From NCBI RefSeq assembly GCF_001700965.1, contig NZ_CP016756.1, positions 62,001 through 126,000 on the forward strand: 64,000 nt of DNA, read 5' to 3'. The position numbers and the translations under genes were made by a program. Below the pieces are notes generated by a model that worked only from the letters and a program-made list of their open reading frames with translations, was not told the DNA's origin and did not search any database. Source of the stretch: Stenotrophomonas nitritireducens. Its GTDB lineage: Bacteria > Pseudomonadota > Gammaproteobacteria > Xanthomonadales > Xanthomonadaceae. This document shows, piece by piece, positions 35,420-43,948 of this stretch; the first letter of the stretch is position 1; every line of letters starts with the position of its first letter.

Positions 35420-35629
35420 ATGGGATTCGATGCGCAGATACTCCCCGACGAGCAATGGATGCGCCTGCAGGCGACTTACAAGCGGCATGGCAGCGGGCCC
35501 GAGTTCTGGGAAACCTATCGCGACATAGTGGAGGCAGCCGCACATCACGGTGATGGTGCTGCCGTTGCCAATGAGCTGGCCAGGTTCGCGCGGCAACTGG
35601 GCGTCACCGAAACCGCGCTGTTCGTCTGA
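35420..35629 (+). CDS. Unrecognised 69-aa protein
   Basis: The small soluble ORF (GFDAQILPDEQWMRLQATYK, then EFWETYRDIVEAAAHHGD) is predicted all-helical. GGAGCG lies upstream of the ATG. It ends 8 nt before the next small membrane protein, so they are probably co-transcribed. The family is unknown. Confidence 0.6.
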   Translation: MGFDAQILPDEQWMRLQATYKRHGSGPEFWETYRDIVEAAAHHGDGAAVANELARFARQLGVTETALFV

Positions 35630-35637
35630 GGCAGCGC

Positions 35638-35895
35638 ATGGACAAGCAACTATTGACCGAAGGCATCGGCTGGGCAGCGTCGGCCATCCTGCTGGCCACG
35701 CTGATCCGTCAGATCGTCAAGCAGGCCAAGACCGAACACCCGGAGGCGATTTCAACCTGGCTGTTCATTGGGCAAGCAGCAGCTTCCACGTTGTTTGTGA
35801 TCTATTCGATCCTGGTAGGCAATACGGTGTTCATTGTCACCAATAGTTGCCTGCTGCTCACTGCGCTGGTTGGCCAATGGTTGTCGCGGCGTTAG
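35638..35895 (+). CDS. Small membrane protein, SemiSWEET/PQ-loop-like
   Basis: The 85-aa protein has three hydrophobic segments (GIGWAASAILLATLIRQIV, WLFIGQAAASTLFVIYSIL, VFIVTNSCLLLTALVGQWL). The size and three-helix plan fit the SemiSWEET/PQ-loop half-transporter group, with a PxxxSTWLFIGQ element resembling the conserved loop. The substrate is unknown, and assignment rests on topology and weak motif likeness. Confidence 0.6.
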   Translation: MDKQLLTEGIGWAASAILLATLIRQIVKQAKTEHPEAISTWLFIGQAAASTLFVIYSILVGNTVFIVTNSCLLLTALVGQWLSRR

Positions 35896-36204
35896 CGCAG
35901 GCATGTTTCAACCGCAAGCTGTGTTGCTGGTCATCGCACCGAAAGTGGTTGCAGCATCTACGCAGCGTTGCGCCGAGCCGACAGGCATGAAACGAGTGAT
36001 GTTCGAGCTGCTTGGCTGTCAGATTGCCACCCAGCTTCGTCCAACGCCTGCAACGAAAGCGGCGTCGGGGAAACACGCGCCAATCGCAGTCGCGCCTCGG
36101 CGCCTGGCATCGACAGAGGCGGCGTGCGTGGCCGCTGCAAGCAACCACGCACGCCCCAAGGGCTTGTCCAACTACGGTCAATCGCCCGGTTCAGACACCC
36201 GGGA
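35896..36204. other. 309-nt gap, no supported gene
   Basis: Convergent intergenic region between the small membrane-protein gene and the ferritin-like gene. No clear hairpin terminator was found. Confidence 0.4.
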
Positions 36205-36807
36205 TCACAGATAGTCCTTGCGGGCCTTCTCGGCACGCGCCGCGCCGATTGCGGTCTCCACATCCTTCTGCTCCTCCGGGGGCGGCAGAACCGCTGGGAT
36301 GCCCAGGCTCTGCAGCCAAAGCTCGCGGGCCCAGCCGGCGGTGTGGTATAGGTGATGATCTTCCTGTTGTTCAACCGCCTCGTACGCCTGCTTGAGCACC
36401 TTGGCCGACGCGCCGCCCTGCTCGGCAACCTTGCCGATCAACTCCCAGTTCTGGTGATCCTTGGTTTCGGCCAGCACCACACATTCAGCGGCGACCAGCT
36501 CAGCGGCGGCTGGCGTGTCGTTCTTGATCGCCATTTCGATGGCCGCCACCAACGACTTGCCGTGGTGCGCAACCACCTGCCTGCCAGGGCTGGCCATCTC
36601 GGTGTCAAGACCGAGCTGCTCGAACACGCGGGTGAGTATCTCTTCATGGCCGCGGGTTTCTTCCAGATAACCCTGCCATTCTTCGCGCAGATCATCGTTC
36701 TGCACTGCCTTCAGCGCAGCGGTATAGATCTTCTGGCCGCCGCGTTCTGTTTCCAGCGCCTGCAGCAGCAATTCGGTTACCTGTGCGCCATCTGTCTTTC
36801 GGGCCAT
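36205..36807 (-). CDS. Ferritin-like four-helix protein
   Basis: The 200-aa protein is of the ferritin/rubrerythrin-like superfamily. Likely di-iron ligands occur in paired helices: LLLQALETERGGQKIYTAAL, WQGYLEETRGHEEILTRVF, ELVAAECVVLAETKDHQNW and AVEQQEDHHLYHTAGWARE. The ATG at 36807 was preferred over the frame to 36900 because the helix bundle begins at once after it. Members with this pattern act in stress resistance or iron handling. It is next to KatE in the genome and divergent from nothing obvious. Confidence 0.75.
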   Translation of the reverse strand: MARKTDGAQVTELLLQALETERGGQKIYTAALKAVQNDDLREEWQGYLEETRGHEEILTRVFEQLGLDTEMASPGRQVVAHHGKSLVAAIEMAIKNDTPAAAELVAAECVVLAETKDHQNWELIGKVAEQGGASAKVLKQAYEAVEQQEDHHLYHTAGWARELWLQSLGIPAVLPPPEEQKDVETAIGAARAEKARKDYL

Positions 36808-37094
36808 GGAAGCTCTCCTAGTGGTGATGAAAGTGTGGTGTAACGGCGGTAGCGATAACGAGGCGTGACAAGCCGTGAATGATCTGCAGCCCTCCAGCAC
36901 CGTGTTGCACGAATCGGGCTGCGCATGTCCCGCTGCCGTGGGTAAAACTGAGCGGATTCATTGTTGGAGCAAGCACACGACATGAACACGCCCGAATCCG
37001 GAATGGAGGCACATTCAACCGCGTTCCAATCCCGCCGCGGGTTATCGCAGCCCATGCAGGGCCTGGCCGGACCGGCCAGACCCTGCCAACGCCG

Positions 37095-39479
37095 CTATTT
37101 CTGCGGCTGCATCAACAGTTCACGTTCCGGATTGCGATGCGCGGCCATCGCTTTCACGAACGATTTCAGGGTGGGTCCATCGAGCGTCGCACTCTGCAGC
37201 AGCAACGGGTCCTTGGCCAGATGATCGACACCGGCAGCCTTGAATACCTGCCTGCCCTCACCCACGAACAACAAGGGCTTGCCATGCCGGTACGCATCCC
37301 GGACGTGCTCAAGTGCCCTCACGTCCGCCGACAAGGTCGCCGCTGCGGGTTTGCCGGACAACACCGCCAATGCATCGAACAGGATGCCCGGCTCGTTCTC
37401 CAGCGAGGCATCCGCGTCGAAGTAGCCGCCTTCCTCCGCGATGATCTCGCCCACGTGCGGGCCCACCAGGCGCACCACGGCGCCCTCGGCAACAAGCCCC
37501 TTGATAAGCGCGTCCACCTCCGCTTTGCGGCTGCCTGCGGCGACCAGCAGCGCGATCCTGCGGCTGCGTATGCCCAGTTCGCCGGGCCGCGCCATCAACG
37601 ACAGGGCCGGCGATTTCTTCACCTCGGCCTTCAGCTTGCCCTTGAATGCACGCGGCATGGCTTTGGGCAATGGCATGCCCAGGCCGGCAGCAACCGTTTC
37701 CGCCAGATCATCGGACACATTGCGCAGCATCGACACCACCCGCTGACGAATGGCAGGCACGGTTACCTTGCTCAGCTCGAAACGGAAACCATCGGCGATG
37801 TGCCGCTGCTCGGCCGGGGTCTGGCTGTTGTAGAACAACGTCGCCTGGGCGAAGTGTTCGGCGAACTTCTCGGGCTTTGCCCTGACCTCGTCGCCCGCCG
37901 GTGGCTCGGCAAACGAGGTGAAGCCCGCACCGCCCGCCTGGAACGGGCAACCGCCCCCCAGCGAGTTCGGCTCATACGACACCCTGCCCCTGTGCACTGC
38001 CTGCCGATGCATGCCGTCGCGCTGGTTGTTGTGCACGCTGACAACGGGCGCGTTGATCGGCAGTTCGTGGAAATTGGGGCCGCCCAACCGGCTGATCTGC
38101 GTATCCACATAGGAATGGATGCGGCCGGCCAGCAGCGGATCGTTGCTGAAATCGATACCGGGAATGACGTGCGCCGTACAGAATGCGACCTGCTCGGTCT
38201 CGGCGAAGAAATTGTCCGGGTTACGGTTCAGCACCATGCGGCCAACGGGCTGGACCGGGATCAGTTCCTCGGGGATGAGTTTGGTCGCATCAAGCACGTC
38301 AAAACTGAAACGTTCGGCCTGTTCCTCGCTGAACACCTGGATGCCAAGCTCGTACTCCGGGTACTCGCCGGCTTCGATCGCCTCCCACAGGTCGCGGCGA
38401 TGGAAGTCAGGATCGGCGCCGGAAATCTTCACCGCCTCATCCCAGACCAGTGAATGCGTACCGAGCTTGGGCGTCCAGTGGAACTTGCAGAAAACCGACC
38501 GACCTTGCGCGTTGACCAGTCGGAAAGTGTGCACCCCGAAGCCCTGCATCATGCGATAGCTGCGCGGAATGGCACGGTCTGACATCTGCCAGAGCAGCAT
38601 GTGGGTGGACTCGGGCATCAGCGACACGAAATCCCAGAAGGTATCGTGGGCGGACGCCGCCTGCGGCATCGCATGATGCGGCTCGGGCTTGACCGCATGC
38701 ACCAGATCCGGGAATTTCATCGCGTCCTGGATGAAGAACACCGGCATGTTGTTGCCGACCAGGTCCCAGTTGCCTTCGTCCGTGTAGAACTTCACCGCAA
38801 ACCCGCGTACATCGCGGGCCGTGTCCTTGGAACCACGCTCGCCGGCCACGGTCGAGAACCGTACAAACACCGGGGTGATCTTGCCTGCCTGCTGGAACGG
38901 CGCGGCCCGGGTGAGCTTGGAGAGATTCGCGTAGGCCTCGAAATAACCATGCGCGCCCGAGCCGCGCGCATGCACGATGCGCTCGGGAATGCGTTCGTGA
39001 TCGAAGTGGGTGATCTTTTCGCGGAGTATGAAATCCTTCAACAACGCAGGCCCGCGCAGGCCTGCCTTCAGGCTGTTCTGGTTGTCGGCGACAGGCACGC
39101 CCTGATTGGTGGTCAGCTGCTGCGCCATCGCATCGTTGCGCACCCGCGACAACGGCCCGGTAGTGGCATCCTGGCCGGGTGCGGCGGCCAGGCCGGTCTT
39201 GTCCGTGGCGTTGGACTCGCTGGTGGTGCTGCCGCCCACCGCCGTCGAAGGCGCTGACGGGTGTTCACCTTCAGGCGGCATCGTGGCGCCCTCGCGGCCA
39301 TGTTCGGCGGCCTTCTGGCGGTTGTATGGCCGCTCCGCCGCCCACGCATTCAGCTGCGCCGCGACGCGATCCTCGTCGCGCAGCGGGGCGCGCGAACCGG
39401 TGTCTGCCGGGCCGCTGTCCGACCGAGCGGCTGATGCTTCGGCAGGTGCGCGAGTTGCGGGTTTGCGTTTGCTTGCCAT
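37095..39479 (-). CDS. katE: Large-subunit catalase, HPII / KatE type
   Basis: Hydrogen-peroxide dismutase, clade 2. The protein is about 794 aa with an N-terminal disordered extension rich in Ala, Gly, Ser and Thr (about 1-110). The catalase core has the essential His in [18 protein letters not shown], the distal Asn in [19 protein letters not shown], and [18 protein letters not shown]-terminal flavodoxin/GATase-like domain (about 620-790; [18 protein letters not shown]) is typical of HPII. The start is uncertain: ATGs at 39479, 39488 and 39509 are in frame and none has a strong ribosome-binding site. Confidence 0.92.
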   Translation of the reverse strand: MASKRKPATRAPAEASAARSDSGPADTGSRAPLRDEDRVAAQLNAWAAERPYNRQKAAEHGREGATMPPEGEHPSAPSTAVGGSTTSESNATDKTGLAAAPGQDATTGPLSRVRNDAMAQQLTTNQGVPVADNQNSLKAGLRGPALLKDFILREKITHFDHERIPERIVHARGSGAHGYFEAYANLSKLTRAAPFQQAGKITPVFVRFSTVAGERGSKDTARDVRGFAVKFYTDEGNWDLVGNNMPVFFIQDAMKFPDLVHAVKPEPHHAMPQAASAHDTFWDFVSLMPESTHMLLWQMSDRAIPRSYRMMQGFGVHTFRLVNAQGRSVFCKFHWTPKLGTHSLVWDEAVKISGADPDFHRRDLWEAIEAGEYPEYELGIQVFSEEQAERFSFDVLDATKLIPEELIPVQPVGRMVLNRNPDNFFAETEQVAFCTAHVIPGIDFSNDPLLAGRIHSYVDTQISRLGGPNFHELPINAPVVSVHNNQRDGMHRQAVHRGRVSYEPNSLGGGCPFQAGGAGFTSFAEPPAGDEVRAKPEKFAEHFAQATLFYNSQTPAEQRHIADGFRFELSKVTVPAIRQRVVSMLRNVSDDLAETVAAGLGMPLPKAMPRAFKGKLKAEVKKSPALSLMARPGELGIRSRRIALLVAAGSRKAEVDALIKGLVAEGAVVRLVGPHVGEIIAEEGGYFDADASLENEPGILFDALAVLSGKPAAATLSADVRALEHVRDAYRHGKPLLFVGEGRQVFKAAGVDHLAKDPLLLQSATLDGPTLKSFVKAMAAHRNPERELLMQPQK

Positions 39480-39887
39480 GGTGGACATCCGTTGCAGAGG
39501 AAATTGCAACCATAGTCAGCGCAGGTAAAACAGGTGTGATCCGACGCGCGTGCTGGCTCACGGTGAGTTGACTGCCCACGCCGCTGCGTCCCCTCATGAA
39601 CAGATGAACCGGCCGCCAGGCGAATTCAGCGGTGTGGGGCGATCATGTAAGCGCCTTGAGCGAACATTGCCCGGTCAAACTTCACCTCAGACCACCCAGC
39701 GCTTTCCGGATGGCGCGCACCCACGGCGATCCGGCCGTACGCTGTAACGCGGATGCTGCAGACGGGCACCCTGTCTGCACAGTGCTTCGCGCGATGGCCC
39801 ATTGGGTTCAGTGCAGGCGGGATTGCCGCCAAGCCGTGCGAGCCAACCAAGCCTCCGCTTGCTTTCTCACCCGGCTTTTCTTTTCAG
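39480..39887. other. Gap between katE and the terminator at 39888
   Basis: No convincing protein gene on either strand. A strong plus-strand terminator follows it with no plus-strand gene before it, so the region may encode a small RNA or the decayed end of a lost gene. Confidence 0.4.
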
Positions 39888-39923
39888 AATGCCGCATCTC
39901 CTTGGCAATCAATGCGGCATTTT
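39888..39923 (+). terminator. Strong factor-independent terminator
   Basis: AATGCCGCAT (39888-39897) pairs perfectly with ATGCGGCATT (39912-39921), followed by TT and C. A 10-bp stem and T tract fit a terminator reading on the plus strand. Confidence 0.75.
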
Positions 39924-39993
39924 CTGCGTTGCTACTTGAAAGCACTGCCCATCACAGCCATGAAGAAGGTTTGCAGGCAGACAGGCACCAATA

Positions 39994-40398
39994 ATGAAAC
40001 AACGAGACGTGGTATTTCCGCCAGAGCGCAGGGCTTTGTACGAGCGGAACCGGTACTCGCCCGCGGTCCGTTCGAATGGTTTTCTTTTCATCTCCGGCCA
40101 GGTGGGGAGCCGTGAAGACGGGACGCCGGGACCCGATATCGAAAAGCAGATACGGCTGGCCTTCGACAACCTGACCGATGTGCTGGCTGCAGCGGGCTGC
40201 ACGTTTGACCACGTCGTGGACGTAACCCTGTATGTCGTCGACCCGGAGAAGAATCTCGATGCCTTGTGGAAGGTGCTGCCGGACTATTGGGGAGAAGCTC
40301 CCTACCCCGCCCTGACTGGCGTGGGCGTCAGCTGGCTTTCCGGGTTTCAGTTTGAAATCAAGGTGACGGCCGAGCTGCCGAGCGCAATGGACAGTTGA
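39994..40398 (+). CDS. RidA-family protein (YjgF/YER057c/UK114)
   Basis: The 134-aa protein is of the Rid family, whose best-known member hydrolyses reactive enamine/imine intermediates. Pattern: SPAVRSNGFLFISGQVG near residue 22, QIRLAFDNLTDVLAAAGCTFDHVVDVTLYV, and PYPALTGVGVSWLSG. The canonical Arg of RidA (in the IEIEAVA-adjacent RSxV region) is not seen, and the end reads FQFEIKVTAELPS. It is therefore probably a Rid subgroup other than RidA proper, so I give no gene name. Confidence 0.85.
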   Translation: MKQRDVVFPPERRALYERNRYSPAVRSNGFLFISGQVGSREDGTPGPDIEKQIRLAFDNLTDVLAAAGCTFDHVVDVTLYVVDPEKNLDALWKVLPDYWGEAPYPALTGVGVSWLSGFQFEIKVTAELPSAMDS

Positions 40399-40515
40399 TC
40401 CCGGCGCGCCGGGTAGCCAGGGCAGCTGCAACCGCCATGGCCACCCGGCAATACCTCGAAGCCCATCACTTACCCGGCCAGACCAAGGTCGAGGCAGGCA
40501 CGCCGATAGCGGCAC

Positions 40516-41361
40516 TCAGGTGTCGGCGCCGTCCCATGCAAACTCGAACGCCAGCGCAAGCTGCTCGCCCGGCGCCAAGCGGTGCGGTGCAAGCGTGAAG
40601 GCATCAGGCGGGCCGGTCTGCGGCTCCACGCAGGTCGCATGCGCGGCGCCGTCGTAGACCACCCAGTGGTCGCTGTCGGCACGCAACCGCAGACGTTGGC
40701 CGGCACGCACCAATGTGGTTTCGCCCTGGGCGACGAAACAGTCGTCCCATGGCCCTGGCGTGGGCTTGCCCACGGGCAGCGTGGCGATGCCATCTTCGTC
40801 CCGCGGATACATGGCATCGGGGCTGAACAGCAGCTGCTCGGGTTTGCGGAACCACGGATGCCAGCCGAGCACGGCCGGCATCGCCTGGTCGCCAGCCTCT
40901 ACCGAGAGCTGCAGATGCAGGCGGTTGTCGTGCACCTGTATGGCTTGCCTGGTGCTGCCACCAAATGGCCAGTGAGCGTCCTGCGGCAGGCGCAGTGACA
41001 GTGTTGCGGTTGCCGCATCGATGCTCTCGATGTGCCAAGGCCGCGAGAAGCCGACGCCGTGGATTGCGTGCGCACCGAAGTTGGCCGGCAACATATGCGA
41101 CTTGCCGTCGAAATCGAAGCGCCCGCGGCGGATTCGCCCGGCCCAGGGCACCATCGGGTAGCAGCCCCAGGCGATGGTTGCCGGCGGCACGTCGTTTTCG
41201 CCGATCAACCAGTCCACCCCGTCGTAGCGGAGCTGGGCAATGCGCCCACCGGCCTCGGGCGCGAGCGCGACCTCCAGCTTGCCTGCGCGCAGCCAATACA
41301 GCTGGCCGGCCGGCATTGGCGCCAGCGCGTCATCGATGGGTGACAGGGTTTCAGGCGCCAT
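40516..41361 (-). CDS. Aldose 1-epimerase
   Basis: Mutarotase that equilibrates alpha and beta anomers of sugars. At 281 aa it has GFRIAQ-like start motif PEAGGRIAQLRYDG, the catalytic His in FGAHAIHGVGFSRPW, and the second His in VLGWHPWF. The Glu-containing LAPGEQLALAFEF lies near the C-terminus. There is no signal peptide. It is the last gene of the xylan operon, overlapping the GH43 gene by 11 nt. Here it would speed conversion of the xylose anomer released by beta-xylosidases to the form taken by XylA (inference). Confidence 0.9.
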   Translation of the reverse strand: MAPETLSPIDDALAPMPAGQLYWLRAGKLEVALAPEAGGRIAQLRYDGVDWLIGENDVPPATIAWGCYPMVPWAGRIRRGRFDFDGKSHMLPANFGAHAIHGVGFSRPWHIESIDAATATLSLRLPQDAHWPFGGSTRQAIQVHDNRLHLQLSVEAGDQAMPAVLGWHPWFRKPEQLLFSPDAMYPRDEDGIATLPVGKPTPGPWDDCFVAQGETTLVRAGQRLRLRADSDHWVVYDGAAHATCVEPQTGPPDAFTLAPHRLAPGEQLALAFEFAWDGADT

Positions 41362-42394
41362 AGGGATCGATGGTTCGTATGCTGCCGTCCGTTTCCATGT
41401 GCAGCGGCGTGCACTTGGCCGAGCGCAGGTGGGTGACGCCGCCAGACATCAGGGCATCGTGATAGAACAGGTACCACTGGCCCTCGAACATGCAGATGGA
41501 ATGATGCGTGGTCCAGCCGACTACCGGCTTGAGAATCACCCCGGCATAGGTGAACGGACCGTACGGGCTGTCGCCGATGGCGTAGCACAGCAGGTGCGTA
41601 TTGCCGGTGGAGTACGACAGGTAATAGCGGCCCTGGTGCTTGTGCAGCCACGGGCCTTCAAAGAAGCGCCGCGCATGATCGCTGGCACGCAAAGGCTGCC
41701 CGTGCTCATCCAGGATCATGACCTCCCGCGTGGGCTCGGCCAGTTCGGTCATTCCCGTGTCCAGCCGGGCGACACGCGGGCCGAGTGCGGGCGCATCACC
41801 CCCCGGCTCCTCGTGCGCGGGGTCATAGCGGTTGTCGCGGTACTTCTGCATCTGGCCACCCCAGATGCCGCCAAAATAAAGGTAATGCGTACCGTCGCCG
41901 TCCTCGTACACGGCCGGGTCGATGGAGTACGTTCCTTCCATCGGCTCCGGTTCGGCGCTGAACGGCCCTTCCGGGTGGTCCGATGCCGCCACACCGATGC
42001 GGAACAGGCCCTGCCCGTCCTTGGCCGGGAAATACAGGTAATAGCGCCCGTCGCGGCAGGCCGCATCCGGCGCCCACATCTGCTGCGCCGCCCACGGCAC
42101 ATCGCGCACATGCAGCGCGACACCGCAATCGGTGGCCTCGGCTTGCGGGTTATCCATCCGCAGCACGTGGTAGTCCTGCATGCCGAAGTGGCCACCCTCA
42201 TCGTCGAACGGCGCGCCGGCGTCGATATCGTGTGAGGGGTAGATGTACAGGCGCCCGTCGAATACATGCGCCGATGGATCGGCCGTGTAGATGTGGGTGA
42301 CCAGGGGCTTGGAGATGGCGTGTTCGGCCAACTGTGCGAGATCAGTTGCGCTGGCCGGGGTATCCGGATCGAAGGATATGTCGTTCATGCTCAT
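41351..42394 (-). CDS. Cytoplasmic GH43 glycosidase (xylosidase / arabinofuranosidase)
   Basis: Inverting five-bladed beta-propeller enzyme, 347 aa, without a signal peptide. The GH43 triad is visible: Asp in YTADPSAHVF (general base), Asp in YSIDPAVYEDGDG (pKa modulator) and Glu in FFEGPWLHKHQG (general acid). The ATG at 42394 is close to the GPH transporter stop at 42405, and its own end overlaps the epimerase start. It is likely to split imported xylo- or arabino-oligosaccharides. The exact substrate cannot be set from sequence alone. Confidence 0.92.
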   Translation of the reverse strand: MSMNDISFDPDTPASATDLAQLAEHAISKPLVTHIYTADPSAHVFDGRLYIYPSHDIDAGAPFDDEGGHFGMQDYHVLRMDNPQAEATDCGVALHVRDVPWAAQQMWAPDAACRDGRYYLYFPAKDGQGLFRIGVAASDHPEGPFSAEPEPMEGTYSIDPAVYEDGDGTHYLYFGGIWGGQMQKYRDNRYDPAHEEPGGDAPALGPRVARLDTGMTELAEPTREVMILDEHGQPLRASDHARRFFEGPWLHKHQGRYYLSYSTGNTHLLCYAIGDSPYGPFTYAGVILKPVVGWTTHHSICMFEGQWYLFYHDALMSGGVTHLRSAKCTPLHMETDGSIRTIDPYGA

Positions 42395-42404
42395 GGTCTT
42401 GGCG

Positions 42405-43889
42405 TTACACCGTTGCGTCTGCCGCGCGACGGCGCAGCTGGAGATCTTGTTCGATACGTGTTTCCACGCGCTTGTCGATTTCGTAGATGAACAGCAATGC
42501 CACTGCGACCAGGAAGGGAATGGAGCAGTACACGCTGACCGTCATACGGATGCCATCAACCACGGCATCGGGTTGCTGCGCTGCGCCGGCCTGGTAACCG
42601 TAATGAGCGAGGATGCCGGCGACCAGGGCGCCGCCGACGCTGAGCCCGATCTTCAAGCCGCACAGCATTGCCGAGAAGATGATGGCGGTGGCGCGACGGT
42701 TGTTCTTCCATTCCGAATAGTCGGCAACGTCGGCGATCATCGCCCACAGCAACGGGATGGTGATGCCGTAGCAGAACCCGTGCAGCATGAAGGAGCCGAA
42801 TGCCACCGCCACCGCAGTCGGCGGAAACAGATAGAACACCAGCAGGAACAAGGTGGAAACAAACAGCGCGCCCCCAAACACATCGCGCTTGCCGAAGCGG
42901 TCGGCCAGGCGGCGCGACACGCCGATACCCAGGATCATGCAGATGATGCCGCAGGCGTTGAACAGGCTGAAGGCTGACGTTGCCGGGTCCTCCGGCCAGG
43001 TAAAGCCAGATAGTCCCGCGCTGGCCAGTGCCGAATTCAGTGCGCCGATGAAGCCGTTGAAACCTGAGTTTTTGAGAAACGCCGCGAGCGCCGGCTCGCT
43101 CATGTAGTACTGGAAATAGTAGATGTAGGTGCCGCCCTTCAATGCCAGGTTGATGAAGACCAGCACGGTCAGCGCCAGCATCACCTGCCACGGACGGTTG
43201 TGCGCCAGGTCCGACAGATCCTGCAGCACACCGCCGGTCTGCGCCTCGCTTGGCACGATGCGCTCGCGCGTGGTGGCAAAGGTGATCAGGAAAAACACGG
43301 TGCCGACCACAGCGAACACCGTCATCACCCGCTCGAAGCCCTGCACCCGGTCACCGTCGCCAAGGATCAGCACCAGTGGCATCAGCAGCACCTGGATGAT
43401 GAACTGCGCGATCATTACCGCCACGAAGCGGTAGGCCGACAGGCTGTTGCGCTGGGCCATGCTGCCGGTCAGCACGCCGCTGAGCGCGGAGTACGGCAGG
43501 TTGTTGGCCGCGTACACGCACATCAGCAGGCTGTAGGTGACCAGCGCGTAGATGACCTTGCCGCGTTCGCCGAGATCCGGCGTGCTGAAGGCCAGCAGCG
43601 AAAGCACGCCGAAGGGTACCGCCGTCCACAGTATCCACGGCCGGAACCTGCCCCAGCGTGTGGCCGTGCGGTCGGCGGCAATGCCGATCAGGGGCGTGAA
43701 CACGAATGCCCCCAACAACCCCACCACGAAGATGATGGTGGCGGCCGTCGACGCCGGCAGCCGGTACACATCCGTGTAGAAGAACGCCAGGTAGGTGATC
43801 AGGGTCTGGAAGATCAGGTTCGCCGCGAGGTCGCCGAGGCTGTAACCCAGCTTCTCGCGGACCGACAACGTGTGCTCAGTGCTTGCCAT
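42405..43889 (-). CDS. GPH-family MFS sugar transporter
   Basis: Cation symporter of the glycoside-pentoside-hexuronide group, 494 aa, twelve membrane segments. It has the family features LGYSLGDLAANLIFQTLITYLAF at the start, IGIAADRTATRWGRFRPWIL between helices 2 and 3, and WAMIADVADYSEWK in the second half. By context it should import xylosides or short xylo-oligosaccharides across the inner membrane for the cytoplasmic GH43 enzyme encoded next. It lies 59 nt after the GH3 gene. Confidence 0.92.
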   Translation of the reverse strand: MASTEHTLSVREKLGYSLGDLAANLIFQTLITYLAFFYTDVYRLPASTAATIIFVVGLLGAFVFTPLIGIAADRTATRWGRFRPWILWTAVPFGVLSLLAFSTPDLGERGKVIYALVTYSLLMCVYAANNLPYSALSGVLTGSMAQRNSLSAYRFVAVMIAQFIIQVLLMPLVLILGDGDRVQGFERVMTVFAVVGTVFFLITFATTRERIVPSEAQTGGVLQDLSDLAHNRPWQVMLALTVLVFINLALKGGTYIYYFQYYMSEPALAAFLKNSGFNGFIGALNSALASAGLSGFTWPEDPATSAFSLFNACGIICMILGIGVSRRLADRFGKRDVFGGALFVSTLFLLVFYLFPPTAVAVAFGSFMLHGFCYGITIPLLWAMIADVADYSEWKNNRRATAIIFSAMLCGLKIGLSVGGALVAGILAHYGYQAGAAQQPDAVVDGIRMTVSVYCSIPFLVAVALLFIYEIDKRVETRIEQDLQLRRRAADATV

Positions 43890-43948
43890 GCAGCGTGTGT
43901 CCTGGACGTGGTTTTTGAACGGAAAGATAGTGGCGTGGCGCCGGTGCT

